From positions 248,001-312,000 of the forward strand of contig CP073219.1 of NCBI GenBank assembly GCA_020342235.1: a DNA stretch of 64,000 nt. Direction: 5' to 3'. The notes under the pieces were generated by a model. That model ran no database searches and had not been told where the DNA came from. It saw only the letters and a list, made by a program, of their open reading frames with translations. Origin of the DNA: Saccharomycopsis phalli. Its lineage: Eukaryota; Ascomycota; Saccharomycetes; Ascoideales; Saccharomycopsidaceae. Shown piece by piece: positions 1 to 10,815 of the stretch; position 1 is the first letter of the stretch; every line of letters begins with the position of its first letter. Position numbers and translations under genes: made by a program.

Positions 1-901
1 TTTCAGGTTCCTTTTCTTCCTTGGCCTTTTGTCTAATAGAATCGATATCAACTTTACCAACAGGTACATGTGCACTAGAAATTGGTGTTGGCTTGTCAAC
101 CTTGGCACCTTTACGCAACTCTTCTACGTCCACCTTACCAATTGGCTTCCATGCCGGAGTAACGGTTTCCAAAGGTTTCTTGGTTAAATCCCTTTCTTCA
201 ATTTCGGCTGCGCCATCCCAACCGTCATCCTCTTCAGTTTTAGCTGCCTTGCTGACAAATTTCGATCCAACAAATGGCAGTTTAGGTGCAGGAGCTACAG
301 GCTTAGGAGCCTGTGGCTTAGGAACAAACAGTCCCCCAGAGACTCCTCCAGTGACTGGGAAGGATTTCTTAACTGGCTTTGGAGTAAGCTTTGTAGCTGG
401 TGCCGGCTTGATGACGGTAGCATTAGATAACGTGACCTTATTTCCACCAAAGTTTGATGGCGCCTTCAGTTGGATCAGATATCTTGCCCCAGAAGCATCA
501 CTAACCTTCTTTAATAATTCATCAACATCTAAATCATCTCTATCTCTTGCAGTTACTTGAACATGGTAGCCATGGAGAGTCTTTGACACACTGCCAAAGT
601 TTTGGGCGAACAGAGATCTTTGTTTGATAGAGACGGAGTCAGGGCACCATCCAATCAACAACAACTTCTTAACATCGGACCCCGGAGGATTGACTCGAAT
701 GAGCCCGAATTCCACTTTGTTCTCTTGGAATTCCTCCACAAAGTCTGTTATATCGCCATTACCTTGCTCCGCAGGGCTGTATGAGCCCGAGCTGTCGGGA
801 GAAAAAATAGCCCACGTAACGGAATCATCACCAGTAACAATCTTAGTGTACACATCATTGATATCACGTCCGTGAGTAGAAAAATCGAAGGAGGTAGTCA
901 T
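1..901 (-). CDS. ABP1: Actin-binding protein Abp1, C-terminus beyond window
   Basis: Reading leftward from the ATG at 901-899, the first ~130 residues form an ADF-homology (ADF-H) domain with the Abp1-type N-terminus (MTTSFDFSTHGRDI) and the stretch SVTWAIFSPDS. A Pro/Lys/Ala-rich linker follows, containing two related segments (KPIGKVDVEELRKGAK and PVGKVDIDSIRQKAK) as in yeast Abp1. The frame is open to base 1, so the acidic and C-terminal SH3 regions lie outside the window. Abp1 binds F-actin at cortical endocytic patches and activates Arp2/3; RVS161 in this window works in the same pathway. It is divergent from ERG7 across about 720 bp. Confidence 0.85.
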   Translation of the reverse strand, partial: MTTSFDFSTHGRDINDVYTKIVTGDDSVTWAIFSPDSSGSYSPAEQGNGDITDFVEEFQENKVEFGLIRVNPPGSDVKKLLLIGWCPDSVSIKQRSLFAQNFGSVSKTLHGYHVQVTARDRDDLDVDELLKKVSDASGARYLIQLKAPSNFGGNKVTLSNATVIKPAPATKLTPKPVKKSFPVTGGVSGGLFVPKPQAPKPVAPAPKLPFVGSKFVSKAAKTEEDDGWDGAAEIEERDLTKKPLETVTPAWKPIGKVDVEELRKGAKVDKPTPISSAHVPVGKVDIDSIRQKAKEEKEPE

Positions 902-1625
902 TAGTAGGTAATGGAAAATAGGGGCAATGTACTCACGTATTGCTTAGCTAGCAGGGTAACATACTTTCAGGTGATTACAAGGTATGAACGTTAATTTATC
1001 CTTCGCGGGGTGTATATATAATTCAAGTAAAACATAATTTCAGTTACCTATGCCAATTGAATATATAAAATGTGCGACTCACGGCTTACGAATAATTATG
1101 TGCATTACAGCGCCGTTTTAATTCAATATGATCGCTTGAGATGCAGAATTGCGATTTAATCTCAAAGAGTAATGTAACTGCTAGCAATTTTAGATGTGAA
1201 TACGTTTCAATGACCTGTCCTAGTGTTCCCCGATAAGTATACAGTGAATGTTATGCCAAATGTCAATATAGGGTTTCATGGAGTCATTTTTATAATGAAG
1301 AATAGGGAACGACTTTGCTTTTGAATTATTCGGCTTTTTTTTTTTGAAAAGGCATGCATATTTCACCAAACAAGACTTTTGTCAGTACTTTGCAAGTCTG
1401 AGATATTTCACGTGCCTGATACCATTTCAACTTGCAAAGTTTTCTTGTTATTATATCAAATCAATAGAGAATATCACCTATGCACATAATACATGGGGCA
1501 AAATAAGTCAGATACAGTGACAATTAGCATAATAATCAGCATATAAGCGATGGCTGAGTAGAGTGCAGGACCGGGTAACTATACCTGTCGTATAAGTAGC
1601 TTAGAGAATACGGTTGAACTATATA
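902..1625. promoter_or_regulatory. Divergent ABP1/ERG7 intergenic region
   Basis: This 724 bp AT-rich spacer separates the two ATGs. It has a T-tract near 1335 and no ORF worth calling. The clearest candidate element is the sterol-type site at 1588-1595, listed separately. Confidence 0.5.
1588..1595 (+). promoter_or_regulatory. Candidate sterol response element upstream of ERG7
   Basis: TCGTATAA lies 31 bp before the ERG7 ATG and matches the TCGTATA core bound by the zinc-cluster regulators Upc2/Ecm22 in yeasts. The match and its placement before a sterol gene are visible; binding is inferred, and the position is unusually close to the start codon. Confidence 0.4.
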
Positions 1626-3809
1626 ATGTTAAGTGACAAATTGGGGTTTGAAAAGACAGACCCGAAGCTCTGGCGCTTAGATACGGATGATTTAGGCGAG
1701 ACTCAATGGACCTATGGAGAAAAAGGGGAACAATCGTTCTATGTGAAACACTCATTGGGGTGCTTTACTGATGAAGATAAGCTTGAATTGTTAAAGGCAG
1801 CTAATGAAAACCATGCTGCAGATGCAACTGAAGCTTTCAAAGCAGTTGTGAAAGGAGGAAGATTTCTTAAAAACCTCCAACAAGAGTCAGGGATCCTTCC
1901 CATGCAGTACATTGGACCCATGTTCATGACCATTGGGTATGTGGCATCGCACTATATCACGAAGACGCCTATAAAGGAGCCAATGAGAGTGGAACTCATT
2001 CGGTATATAGTGAACACGTCTGATCCCGTTGATGGTGGCTGGGGTCTACACAATGTCGACAAACTGACATGTTTTGGCACTACCATCAACTATGTGATGC
2101 TACGATTACTTGGTGTGCCAGCAGACAATCCAGTTTGTATCAAGGCCAGAAAGACATTGTTGAGTTTTGGCGGCGCTATTAATAATCCACATTGGGGAAA
2201 ATCGTGGTTAGCTGCTCTTAATTTGTATGGATGGGAAGGAGTCAATCCTGCCCCTCCAGAACTCTGGCTCACACCTTACAATGGTAATCTCATCCATCCA
2301 GCTAGATGGTGGGTACATACCCGTGCTGTCTACCAGCCAGTGAGTTATTTGTCCACTAGTAGATTTCAATGTGAACTTGACGACTTATTGTTGAGTATAA
2401 GAGAGGAAATCTACACTCGTCCGTATAAGGACATTGTGTTTGCAAATCACCGTAACAGTGTTTGTGCGATTGATTTATACTATCCACACACCAAGGCTCT
2501 TGACATTATGAACTGGTTTATGGCCCAGTATGACAAAGTTCGTCCTCAATGGGTTCTCGACAAGTGCCTCGATAGAGTATATGAGCTCATCAAAATGGAA
2601 ATGCAAAACACTGGAAACCTATGCATTGCACCTGTGTCATTTGCGTTTAATACCCTTGTGGTACTTGACAGGGAAGGCAGGGACTCTGAAATTTTTACCA
2701 ATATGATGAAGGGATTCGAGAGAATTGTTTTTCATGGTCCAAAAGGCATGGCTGTGATGGGAACTAATGGAGGCCAGGTTTGGGACATGAGCTTTGCGTT
2801 GCAAAGTGTGATTGTGGCTGGATTGGCCGATCTTGAGGAATTTGATACTTTTATTCTTCGTGGATTCAAGTTCTTACTTAGATCACAGTTTACCGAGGAG
2901 TGTGTCGAGGGAAGTTTCAGAGATCTTCGGCAAGGAGCATTTCCTTACTCTACCAAGACCCAGGGATACACTGTCAGTGATTGTACCTCAGAAGCAATCA
3001 AGGCTATATTAATGGTGAGAAACCATCCCCGATTTAGACACAGAGTCGAGAATATGATAGACGAAGAGCAGTTGTTCAAGGGCATAGATGTTATAATGTC
3101 GTTGCAGAACAAGGGGAAATGGCACTATGGTTCTTTTTCAAGTTACGAGAAGATCAGATCCACGCCATTACTAGAGAATATCAACCCTGCGGAGGTGTTT
3201 GGGAATATTATGGTGGAATATCCGTATGTCGAGTGTACCGATTCGGCAGTCTTGGGATTGACCTATTTTACCCTGAGTTACAACTACAGGGCTACTGAGA
3301 TTGCGAAAACAATAGAATTGGCAGCCAACTACATTAAAAAATCACAAAGACCAGATGGGTCCTGGTATGGTTCCTGGGGTGTGTGCTTTACTTATGCAGG
3401 CATGTTTGCGTTGGAGGCACTTTCAACAGTGGGAAGAACGTACCAAAATGATGAAGTTGTTGCCAAGGGCTGTGATTTTTTTATTTCACGGCAGCGAGAG
3501 GATGGTGGCTGGAGTGAGGGTATGGAAAGTTGTGAAACACACACGTATGTTGAAACGCTGGAGTCTTTGGTGGTTCAATCCAGTTGGGCTTTGATTGGAC
3601 TAATGTTATCTGAATACCCAGATATGGAAAAGATTAAAAAAGGAATTGACTTCTTGATCAGCAAACAGACAAAGTATGGGGACTGGGAATTTCAATCTCC
3701 AGAAGGAGTGTTCAATCATTCTTGCGCCATAGAGTACCCAAATTACAAGTTTTTCTTCCCTGTCAAGGCCCTTGGTATTTATAACAAGCTTATAACCAAG
3801 AAAGCCTGA
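1626..3809 (+). CDS. ERG7: Lanosterol synthase (2,3-oxidosqualene cyclase)
   Basis: The 727-residue protein cyclises 2,3-oxidosqualene to lanosterol, the first tetracyclic sterol of the ergosterol pathway, on lipid droplets and ER. The catalytic motif D-C-T-S-E-A is present with its Asp near residue 452. Several QW-type repeats are visible, such as DGSWYGSWG and DGGWSEG in the C-terminal half. Length matches fungal Erg7. The frame is open upstream to a TTG at 1614, but 1626 is the first in-frame ATG and gives the expected N-terminus (MLSDKLGFEKTDP). The gene is convergent with GDE1. Confidence 0.95.
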   Translation: MLSDKLGFEKTDPKLWRLDTDDLGETQWTYGEKGEQSFYVKHSLGCFTDEDKLELLKAANENHAADATEAFKAVVKGGRFLKNLQQESGILPMQYIGPMFMTIGYVASHYITKTPIKEPMRVELIRYIVNTSDPVDGGWGLHNVDKLTCFGTTINYVMLRLLGVPADNPVCIKARKTLLSFGGAINNPHWGKSWLAALNLYGWEGVNPAPPELWLTPYNGNLIHPARWWVHTRAVYQPVSYLSTSRFQCELDDLLLSIREEIYTRPYKDIVFANHRNSVCAIDLYYPHTKALDIMNWFMAQYDKVRPQWVLDKCLDRVYELIKMEMQNTGNLCIAPVSFAFNTLVVLDREGRDSEIFTNMMKGFERIVFHGPKGMAVMGTNGGQVWDMSFALQSVIVAGLADLEEFDTFILRGFKFLLRSQFTEECVEGSFRDLRQGAFPYSTKTQGYTVSDCTSEAIKAILMVRNHPRFRHRVENMIDEEQLFKGIDVIMSLQNKGKWHYGSFSSYEKIRSTPLLENINPAEVFGNIMVEYPYVECTDSAVLGLTYFTLSYNYRATEIAKTIELAANYIKKSQRPDGSWYGSWGVCFTYAGMFALEALSTVGRTYQNDEVVAKGCDFFISRQREDGGWSEGMESCETHTYVETLESLVVQSSWALIGLMLSEYPDMEKIKKGIDFLISKQTKYGDWEFQSPEGVFNHSCAIEYPNYKFFFPVKALGIYNKLITKKA

Positions 3810-4293
3810 GTTTCCTAGGTAACAATTTACACTAAACCAATATCGCCCCGATGTTGGACAATGCTTACAAGTGCACAATAATACACACATAACTGTTTTG
3901 AAGCGATGGTTCATACAACTGGTTTCTATATATCCTTTGTTTCATAGTTTAATAGTACATTTCGAGCCAGAATTAAAGCCATTACTTGTAAAATGCAAAA
4001 AAGCGAGCTCGATGATTTTAGTGCTTACACTATTCTTGTATTAGCACGTACATCTGTTTTTGGTATATAAACTATAAATATTGCTGAAAATACCAGTCTA
4101 CTTTAAGTAGGAATGTCTTGTGGTTGCACAACCTAAATTATTATGATAATTCATCACAAATGTAGGAATGCTTCCACCAGTATGACTGATTATCGAATAT
4201 AGATGGTTAACCAATCCAATGTACCTAGCCAATCTCGCCTAAACAAATATTTCTAAAAAAGAAGCTAGTATAACATGGCTTATCGCAATAAAA
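3810..4293. other. Convergent 3' region between ERG7 and GDE1
   Basis: This is 484 bp of AT-rich spacer holding both 3' ends. I see no additional gene, RNA or strong repeat. Confidence 0.5.
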
Positions 4294-7200
4294 TCAGCCC
4301 AACATCAGGAAAGGATCTCCTTCATCATATAATCCTTTACGAACCGCCAAAACTTTGTCGACAATGACGGCATCCACACCTGCTTCCACTTCTAATCTGG
4401 AATTCTTTGGATCGTTATTCAAGACACCATAGGTAAAACACACCAACCCATTGCTTTTCACCACACTTGCTAATCTAGGGCATTGGACAATTGGCTCTGC
4501 AGCACTGACGATCCCCAATAGATTCCATTTTTTGGCGAATCTAATTGCAGCCTGCAATGAGGAAGCTCTAGCATCGGCCATGAATGTAGTACCACCTTCG
4601 GTTAAAAACAAAATCGGGATACTAGGTTGCTTTAATGATAAAATAACACAGATATCAGGATGAAAAGATGAAAAGATAATATTCCGCTGTCCTTTATTAT
4701 CGTAAACTGTCTTCAAAACAGTATCAACCCATGTATTCAATGAAACAGCGATTTGCTCCAAATCCTCAGACTCAGCTTCATCCAACATTGGGTACTTACA
4801 CTCAATATTGAATCCCACAGTCTCAGGTAATTTTTTAAACAAATCTTGTAAAGTAACAAACGAAGAAGCGATAGAGTGCCCTCTTGAATTTCCCTTAAAC
4901 TGCTTTTCTTTATAAGTACGAGTCAACTTCATTCTTTCGGTGAATTGCGAGTTAAAGTTGTCTACCTTGAATTGCTCTTGGGCATCAGAAGAATCACCAT
5001 ACAAGGAAAGTGATCTTCCTCTCAACTTGCCATTCTCCTCTTTAATCCCACTTAATTTCAAGAACTGCTCCGCTGTCAACTGATGCATTGGAATATCCAC
5101 ACCGGTCTCCGCTACTAAGAAGTCATGATAAATTACAGGAACGTGATCCTTAGTCAATTGAACATCAAACTCAACATAGGAAGCACCTAAAGACGCAGCA
5201 GCAATGAACGACTCTACTGTGTTTTCACCCAATTGCAATGAACTTTTGCTATCAAAGTTTTTACCAAGTCCTCTATGGCCAATGACTCTAGTAGTAATTA
5301 ACTTCTTCCAGTATGACTCATTTATATTAAAGGTCATATCTGGATGGTCAAAGTTGGTAATATGGAGGACCTCAAACCGAATTGTCCCTAATTCCTCCAA
5401 CGTATCTGCTTCCATGATTGGAATAGTAATAACATTATTCAAGGATCTTCTATCTTTACCAACTTTAGTATAGCTATTAGCTAACATAAGAATGGCTCTG
5501 CCCAAAACGCGCTTCGATTTATTCTCAGTCTCTCGCGAATAACTGTAGGTAGGCACAATGTCAAAATAAATGCTATTTGCGAGAGGATCCTGGTCTTTGA
5601 ATTTAAATGTGATGGTATCATTTGCAGCACCATGGTTATCATCCAAAGGAAGATCCAAAACAATGGGTGGTACATCCAATTGCTTGCAACTGATTGAAAG
5701 AGACAAGGCAGTATCTAGCTCAGTTGAATGTGCCTTTGAAAGTGGCACCCTGTTTAAATTGATAGCCGAAGAGGTATCTCGCAAGTCAGTGGTTCCCAAA
5801 GTAATGATTACAAGAGACTCATTATGATTCAAGTACTGATGACCAAACGACTTTGTAGTCCCGCGATTGATGTTACGCTTCATGGAATAAATCCCACCTG
5901 AACCATTTGGTGACACACTACCGTCCGAAGAGGCTAAGCTGATGGCCTCACCACTTTTCATCTCCTTGTATTTCTCGCCACTTCTAGGCAACTTTTCAAT
6001 ACTCAATGAACTCAATTGCATACCCACTTTTTCTTTTATAGATAAGCCATCATGGCTGCTTAATAAGTTATTGACGTTGGAACTCTTTGCCAATTTTAAA
6101 GGATCATAATTTGCAGGCCGCAAAGATTCTGCTATCTTCAAATGACCTCTTAAAGAAGCGTGCTCCATCGGTAACCAGCCACTCTCATCGGTCATAGAAA
6201 ACTCAGCACCGCAGTCCATTAACAACTTGACAGACTCTTCAAACCCCTCAGCAGCAGCAATGAAAATAGGAGTCCAGCCAAATATTAGTTCTCGGATCTC
6301 GGTGTTGGCACCTCTACTCAACAAATACTCCACTGATTCAAACGAATTCATTTTTGTTGCAACATACAATGCAGTCTCTTTGTTTTCAGTCTTGTAAAAG
6401 TCAATATCTATACCTTTACAGTTCAACAAACTCTCCAAGAGCTTTGGAGAATTGAGTCTAGCTGCTAGTAAAATGAGACTTGGGTTACACAAATTCACAT
6501 CTGGATTCATACTTTGCAACAATACATCAGTAGTCTGGGGATGGTCGCCCACCAAACTCAAGTGTAAAGGAGTCAACTTCTCAGTATCACCCCACGCCTC
6601 AATATTGTCAATGGACGTTTCAGAGTCCCATTGGTGCCATTTTTTCAAATACGTTATAATCAAACTGGTAACAGACTTCAAACCAAATTGAGCAGAGTAA
6701 TGTAACGGTGTTCTTCTATAGTTGTCACGTTGCAACAAATTTGGTCTAAGGTAAACAGGTAACTTCGTTAAAATGTACTCAAGGCCCAATGTCGAATCGC
6801 TGGAAAATATTCCGTCGGATCCATACGCTCCAATCAATCTGGAGTTTGACTCAGGGGCAGTGGCAGGAATTAACGATAAGTCTCTGTCCATAGTGATTCC
6901 TTTGACTTTTTTCATTTCCTCCTTCTTTTTGATGAATTGCTTACCCAAAGCAATTACATGATGATGAAAGAAGCTTCTACCACTAATATCACCAGTGTCA
7001 TTCAAGTCATGGATATTCTTTAAAATTTCGTCGATACAGCTGTAACTGTGACTTAGAGCGGACTTATTGAGCAAGGTAATATACACCCTTCCAGGAACCA
7101 ACTTGGCAGATTTAAAATCATTACTCAACTTGTCAATAAGTCCTTGTCCGTCATTTTCTTCAATATACTTGATGTACTTGGAGTTACTGCTTTCCTTTAC

Positions 7201-7993
7201 AGGATTTCCACTAACAGACTCAAAGGCTGTAGTAGACACATTGACACCAAGAGATTTGGCGCTGTTCAGCAATTCACTTAGAGACTTGTTTATTTGACTC
7301 AAAATTTTTGAAATTTCTGACTCATTGGCAAATCCCAACTGGAAAATTCTGGAGTTCAAGTAGGAATCTTGCCTCGAAGTACCAGTCTTTTTATCCAATT
7401 TTTTCAATATTTTTATGAAGCCCCGTTTGTTCAACTCACCAAACCATTTCAAGTTACGGAAATTGCTCCGAAGTTCAATAAGAATCCCAGTGATCTCTTC
7501 CAATTCCTCTTTCTCAAACTGTAAAGACTCACCTGGATCTCCAACCAGAGCGTTGTCGCCTTCGGCGAAAAAGTTTGAATCAATAACTTGATTTATCTTT
7601 TTCAATCTTCTCTCATACTCCAAAAATTGAAAGTTATAAAATGAGTCAACCTTTTCGATATTTCGATCAATTTTGAAGAAAAAGTTCGCAAATGATGCCT
7701 CGACTGACTCATTATCAAGACTCTCATTATCGCTACTATTTTCCTCATTCCATTTGATTTGCTCTGAGATAATAAGCTTGATTTGCTTCTTCAACTCCTT
7801 ATAGTTCATATAATGAGGTGCCCATTCTGGTACTTGATGAGTGATAAACCTAGTATTAGTAAAAGTATGACACCATAAAATGTTATGGGAAATAAAAAAG
7901 CGAGTATAAGAGAAACAGAAGGTGGCAATATTAAATAAGATGATGTGATCTATCCCAATTGTAATATTATTCTTACGTTTTACCAAATTTCAT
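4294..7993 (-). CDS. GDE1: Glycerophosphocholine phosphodiesterase Gde1 (SPX-ankyrin-GDPD)
   Basis: The gene has two exons: 7993-7977 (17 nt, encoding MKFGK plus two bases) and 7849-4294. Splicing restores the canonical SPX start MKFGKTFITHQVPEW, which the unspliced frame breaks. The product of about 1190 residues has an N-terminal SPX domain (phosphate/inositol-polyphosphate sensing), ankyrin repeats around residues 400-640, and a C-terminal GDPD domain from about 860 with HRG, a Glu-Asn turn and VEFDVQ metal/catalytic motifs. Gde1 hydrolyses glycerophosphocholine to choline and glycerol-3-phosphate in the cytosol and is linked to phosphate supply. A CACGTG site lies 166 bp upstream. Pho81-type proteins share the architecture, but the intact GDPD active site favours Gde1. 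Confidence 0.92.
7850..7976 (-). other. GDE1 intron
   Basis: The 127 nt intron has donor GTAAGA, an ACTAAT branch-like sequence and acceptor ACTAG. Removing it joins AAA-AC to G-TTT-ATC, giving the conserved SPX N-terminus. Confidence 0.9.
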
Positions 7994-8639
7994 GTTGACT
8001 GTCAGTATTAAAAATAATCAACAAGTCAATTAGGCAGTTCCTTTTTTTGAAATATTCAATATTTCCAACCTTTCGGCTTATCGTCCTCGTGCTTGTTTAT
8101 AAATGAAAATATTTTTATAGATGTATTGTGGGGACTGCACAACATAAAAGATGCAGGACACGTGCATTTCCCATCCTAATCAAGATATATTACACTCAAC
8201 AATAAAAGTGTTACAGGTTTTAGGTTTGGAATTTAAAATACTCTGAATTTGGTTACATACTTTGGAGTGGATAATGGAAAGCGAAGTTCTGCTCCCTGAT
8301 ATATACAGTCGTGTTCAAAAGAACCAAATTTTAGGGGGCGAGCACGTTGTTTCACCTTAGTTCCATCACGCCCGCCAGTCCCGAATCGACTAAGAAATAC
8401 GCTTATTGATATATAAGTCACGTAGGTCATTCAAGAAGTCACTACTAATCAGTCTGAACACTTTTATTGTACCTTTGTGATTTTATGCTATCCGACACTT
8501 TCAATGTTGCAGTTCCTATACACTATTAAACACATATCATAACTTTACACTTAATCAACTGAGGATTAATTCCATTTAGCTTAATAATTAGGCGACAAGC
8601 TATCCAATTCCACCCATTCATATGCCTAGTCGTTAGTAA
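7994..8639. other. Intergenic region upstream of GDE1
   Basis: This AT-rich spacer lies between the GDE1 ATG and the 3' end of the CQD1-like gene. It contains the GDE1 promoter with its CACGTG element; no further ORF is convincing. Confidence 0.5.
8159..8164. promoter_or_regulatory. CACGTG E-box in the GDE1 promoter (candidate Pho4 site)
   Basis: The perfect CACGTG palindrome is followed by T on the gene strand (CACGTGT) and lies about 170 bp before the GDE1 ATG. Pho4 binds CACGTG in phosphate-starvation genes; Cbf1 binds the same core. Assignment to Pho4 is inferred from the role of GDE1. Confidence 0.35.
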
Positions 8640-10815
8640 CTATCCATAAATACACAATGCCAGACGTACCTCCTTAACCAGAACAGTAATTAATTGACGA
8701 GCCTCGAGGGCCACCCATAATAACTTCAAGCCTAGGCCACCCATGTTATCCTTTAAAAGTTTTGCTTCTTGAACATTCAGCCGTCTAAGTACTGGAATTG
8801 CACTTATGTTAGTAGAAGATAAGATCATAATCTAAAGCTGCAAATACGAACCTTGCAAAGATATCCAAATCTGGGTTTAGTTGCCGTCCTATTCCTTCTA
8901 GTAAAAATATTGCCACTATCACATTCACAAAATCTGGCTCCAACTTCACATGATGCACTCTGACCATGCTAAGCATTTGATCTAGTAAATCACCAATGGA
9001 GATATTTCCCAAAGTGAACGTCCTCTGCTTTACTGTATCCACAAGTCTCTGAACTTTCAACGCAAATATATCTCCACCCGTAACAGTTTCTGGGGATCGG
9101 GATCTCTTCACCATCAACTCCCCGGCTTTGTATCCATCAAACATGGTCAATGCCTTGAATAACTCCAAGAAATTGACTCTATCTCTATCGTTTAATTCTG
9201 TCACAAGTCCAGTGTCAAGATAACAAACCTCTGGTTTGTATCCCTTTTCATATAGTCTGCTGATAATTTCTAAACATTCGTCGTGGTTTTTAACTAACAA
9301 ATTATTAGTTATAGCTGCCATATCGGAAAGGACCGTCTTGTCTTCTTCAGGCAGCAGCTGACAACTTTTGTTATTATAAAATCGCACAAATATGTTACCA
9401 GGGTGCAAATCCGAGTGGATGAAGTTATCCAATATCAACATTTGCAAGAAAGAGTCTAGAATCTCCGTGGACAAAACCTTGTTTAGTTTCATAAAATTCT
9501 TCTCATTGGGCAAAGTTGGATCCTGTTCGAGTCGCTCTTTGGCAATGTCAGTGAGCTTAAGTATTACAGATATCGGCACCGCATGCAAATATTCCTCAAC
9601 CAAAACTTCTCTTGACGAGCATCCGAGATACGGTTTCGAGAACTTGATTTGAAACTTATTTCCTACCATATCGTACTTCTTTTTAATTTCATTCAGGCCG
9701 AAATTCTCAATGAACTTGTTAAGATTCATTCCCTCAATTCTCAAGTCAAGCTGTAATTTCATAAAGGTAGAAAACTGTTCCACTTCCTCAGGCAAAGACA
9801 ACCACTCCATTGTAGGGATGTAGTTAATAGCTTTGGCAAAGAAACCCATGAGCTTTAAGTCCCGGAGTATCTTGACCTCCACGTTTGGGTGCAATACTTT
9901 AACTGCCACCCATTGGTTCGGTTTAGGATTATTCATAGGGTGATACGGCGACAAGTTACCCAATGCATTGTAGAAGATCTTCTTCAGTTCATTGATTTTG
10001 TTCTTAATTATCCCTTTGCGTCCTTTTGGAGGCTCCGACACGGCAGGTTCTTCCAATCTTCCCAAATACTGCTCGCTTATTTTAGCCACATAAACTTGTG
10101 CAATGGACCCGACGCCAATTGGCTTTTTGATAAACTCGTCAAATAGCTCGTCAAACTTCTCTACACCAAAGCTATGGCAGACAATTCTCTTGGTAGCCTT
10201 AAAAGAATGGGGCTTCGAATTCGAGTGCAAGCCACTTAATTCGTCACATAAATTTCTGCTAAATATATCAGTTCTCAGGGCAGCCCATTGTCCTAGTTTT
10301 ATGAAACACGGTCCCGCGAGTTCAATCGAGAATTTCAAAAACTTATTCCAAAGGATTTTCCCGAGCCTTTCATTGTCCATATGACTTTGCCGTGGCCCCA
10401 AGTATATCATAAACGGATAAGAGACAAGTACAGGCACAAAAATGGCGCCTAGTTCAAAGAATCTGAGAAACGTTGCTGCTGGGCCCAAGATGTAGTCTTC
10501 GACAAAATACCTTAACTTGATGAACTGAGTCACGATCCAATTGCTGGACTTTGTCTGTCTTCTAATGGACTGGATTTCGGCTAGTTCCTTTCTGGAGTTG
10601 TGGTACAATCCCATTTCAAAAGTCTGGTCTTTGCGCAAGATCTGATCGGTTTTGATTGTGTGTGTGAGGCAATAGGTTCCGTAAATACCGGCTCCACCAA
10701 CACTCCAAGCAAAATATCTGATGTAATGTCGACTGAAGACATTGTTTATGGGTATCCGATGACCAGACACCCCGATATTGTGCCCATAAGCCGACCTTAT
10801 AAGTTGCCTAAGCAT
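8640..10815 (-). CDS. CQD1: Mitochondrial UbiB/ABC1-family atypical kinase, CQD1/ADCK2-like
   Basis: Two exons are proposed: 10815-8852 and 8802-8640 (708 residues). UbiB hallmarks are visible: the KxGQ motif in FIKLGQWAALRTDIF, an Ala-rich loop (GVGSIAQVY), a conserved Lys in VAVKVLHPN, HSDLHPGN, and LDTG in place of DFG. The N-terminus (MLRQLIRSAYG) looks like a mitochondrial presequence followed by a membrane segment. Cqd1 influences coenzyme Q distribution in mitochondria. The unspliced frame stops at 8811-8809, but that TAA lies inside a TACTAAC branch point. Splicing continues the protein as ASAIPVLRRL...ALEARQLIT, the C-terminus I expect for this family. The first in-frame ATG is at 10815; the frame further upstream has no ATG. 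The sister protein Mcp2/Cqd2 is the main alternative. Confidence 0.7.
8803..8851 (-). other. Predicted 3' intron of the CQD1-like gene
   Basis: This 49 nt intron has donor GTTCGT (non-standard), a perfect TACTAAC at 8814-8808 and acceptor ATAAG. The frame is preserved (AG+T) and joins IFA to SAIPVLRRL. The short branch-to-acceptor distance matches the other introns in this window. Confidence 0.65.
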
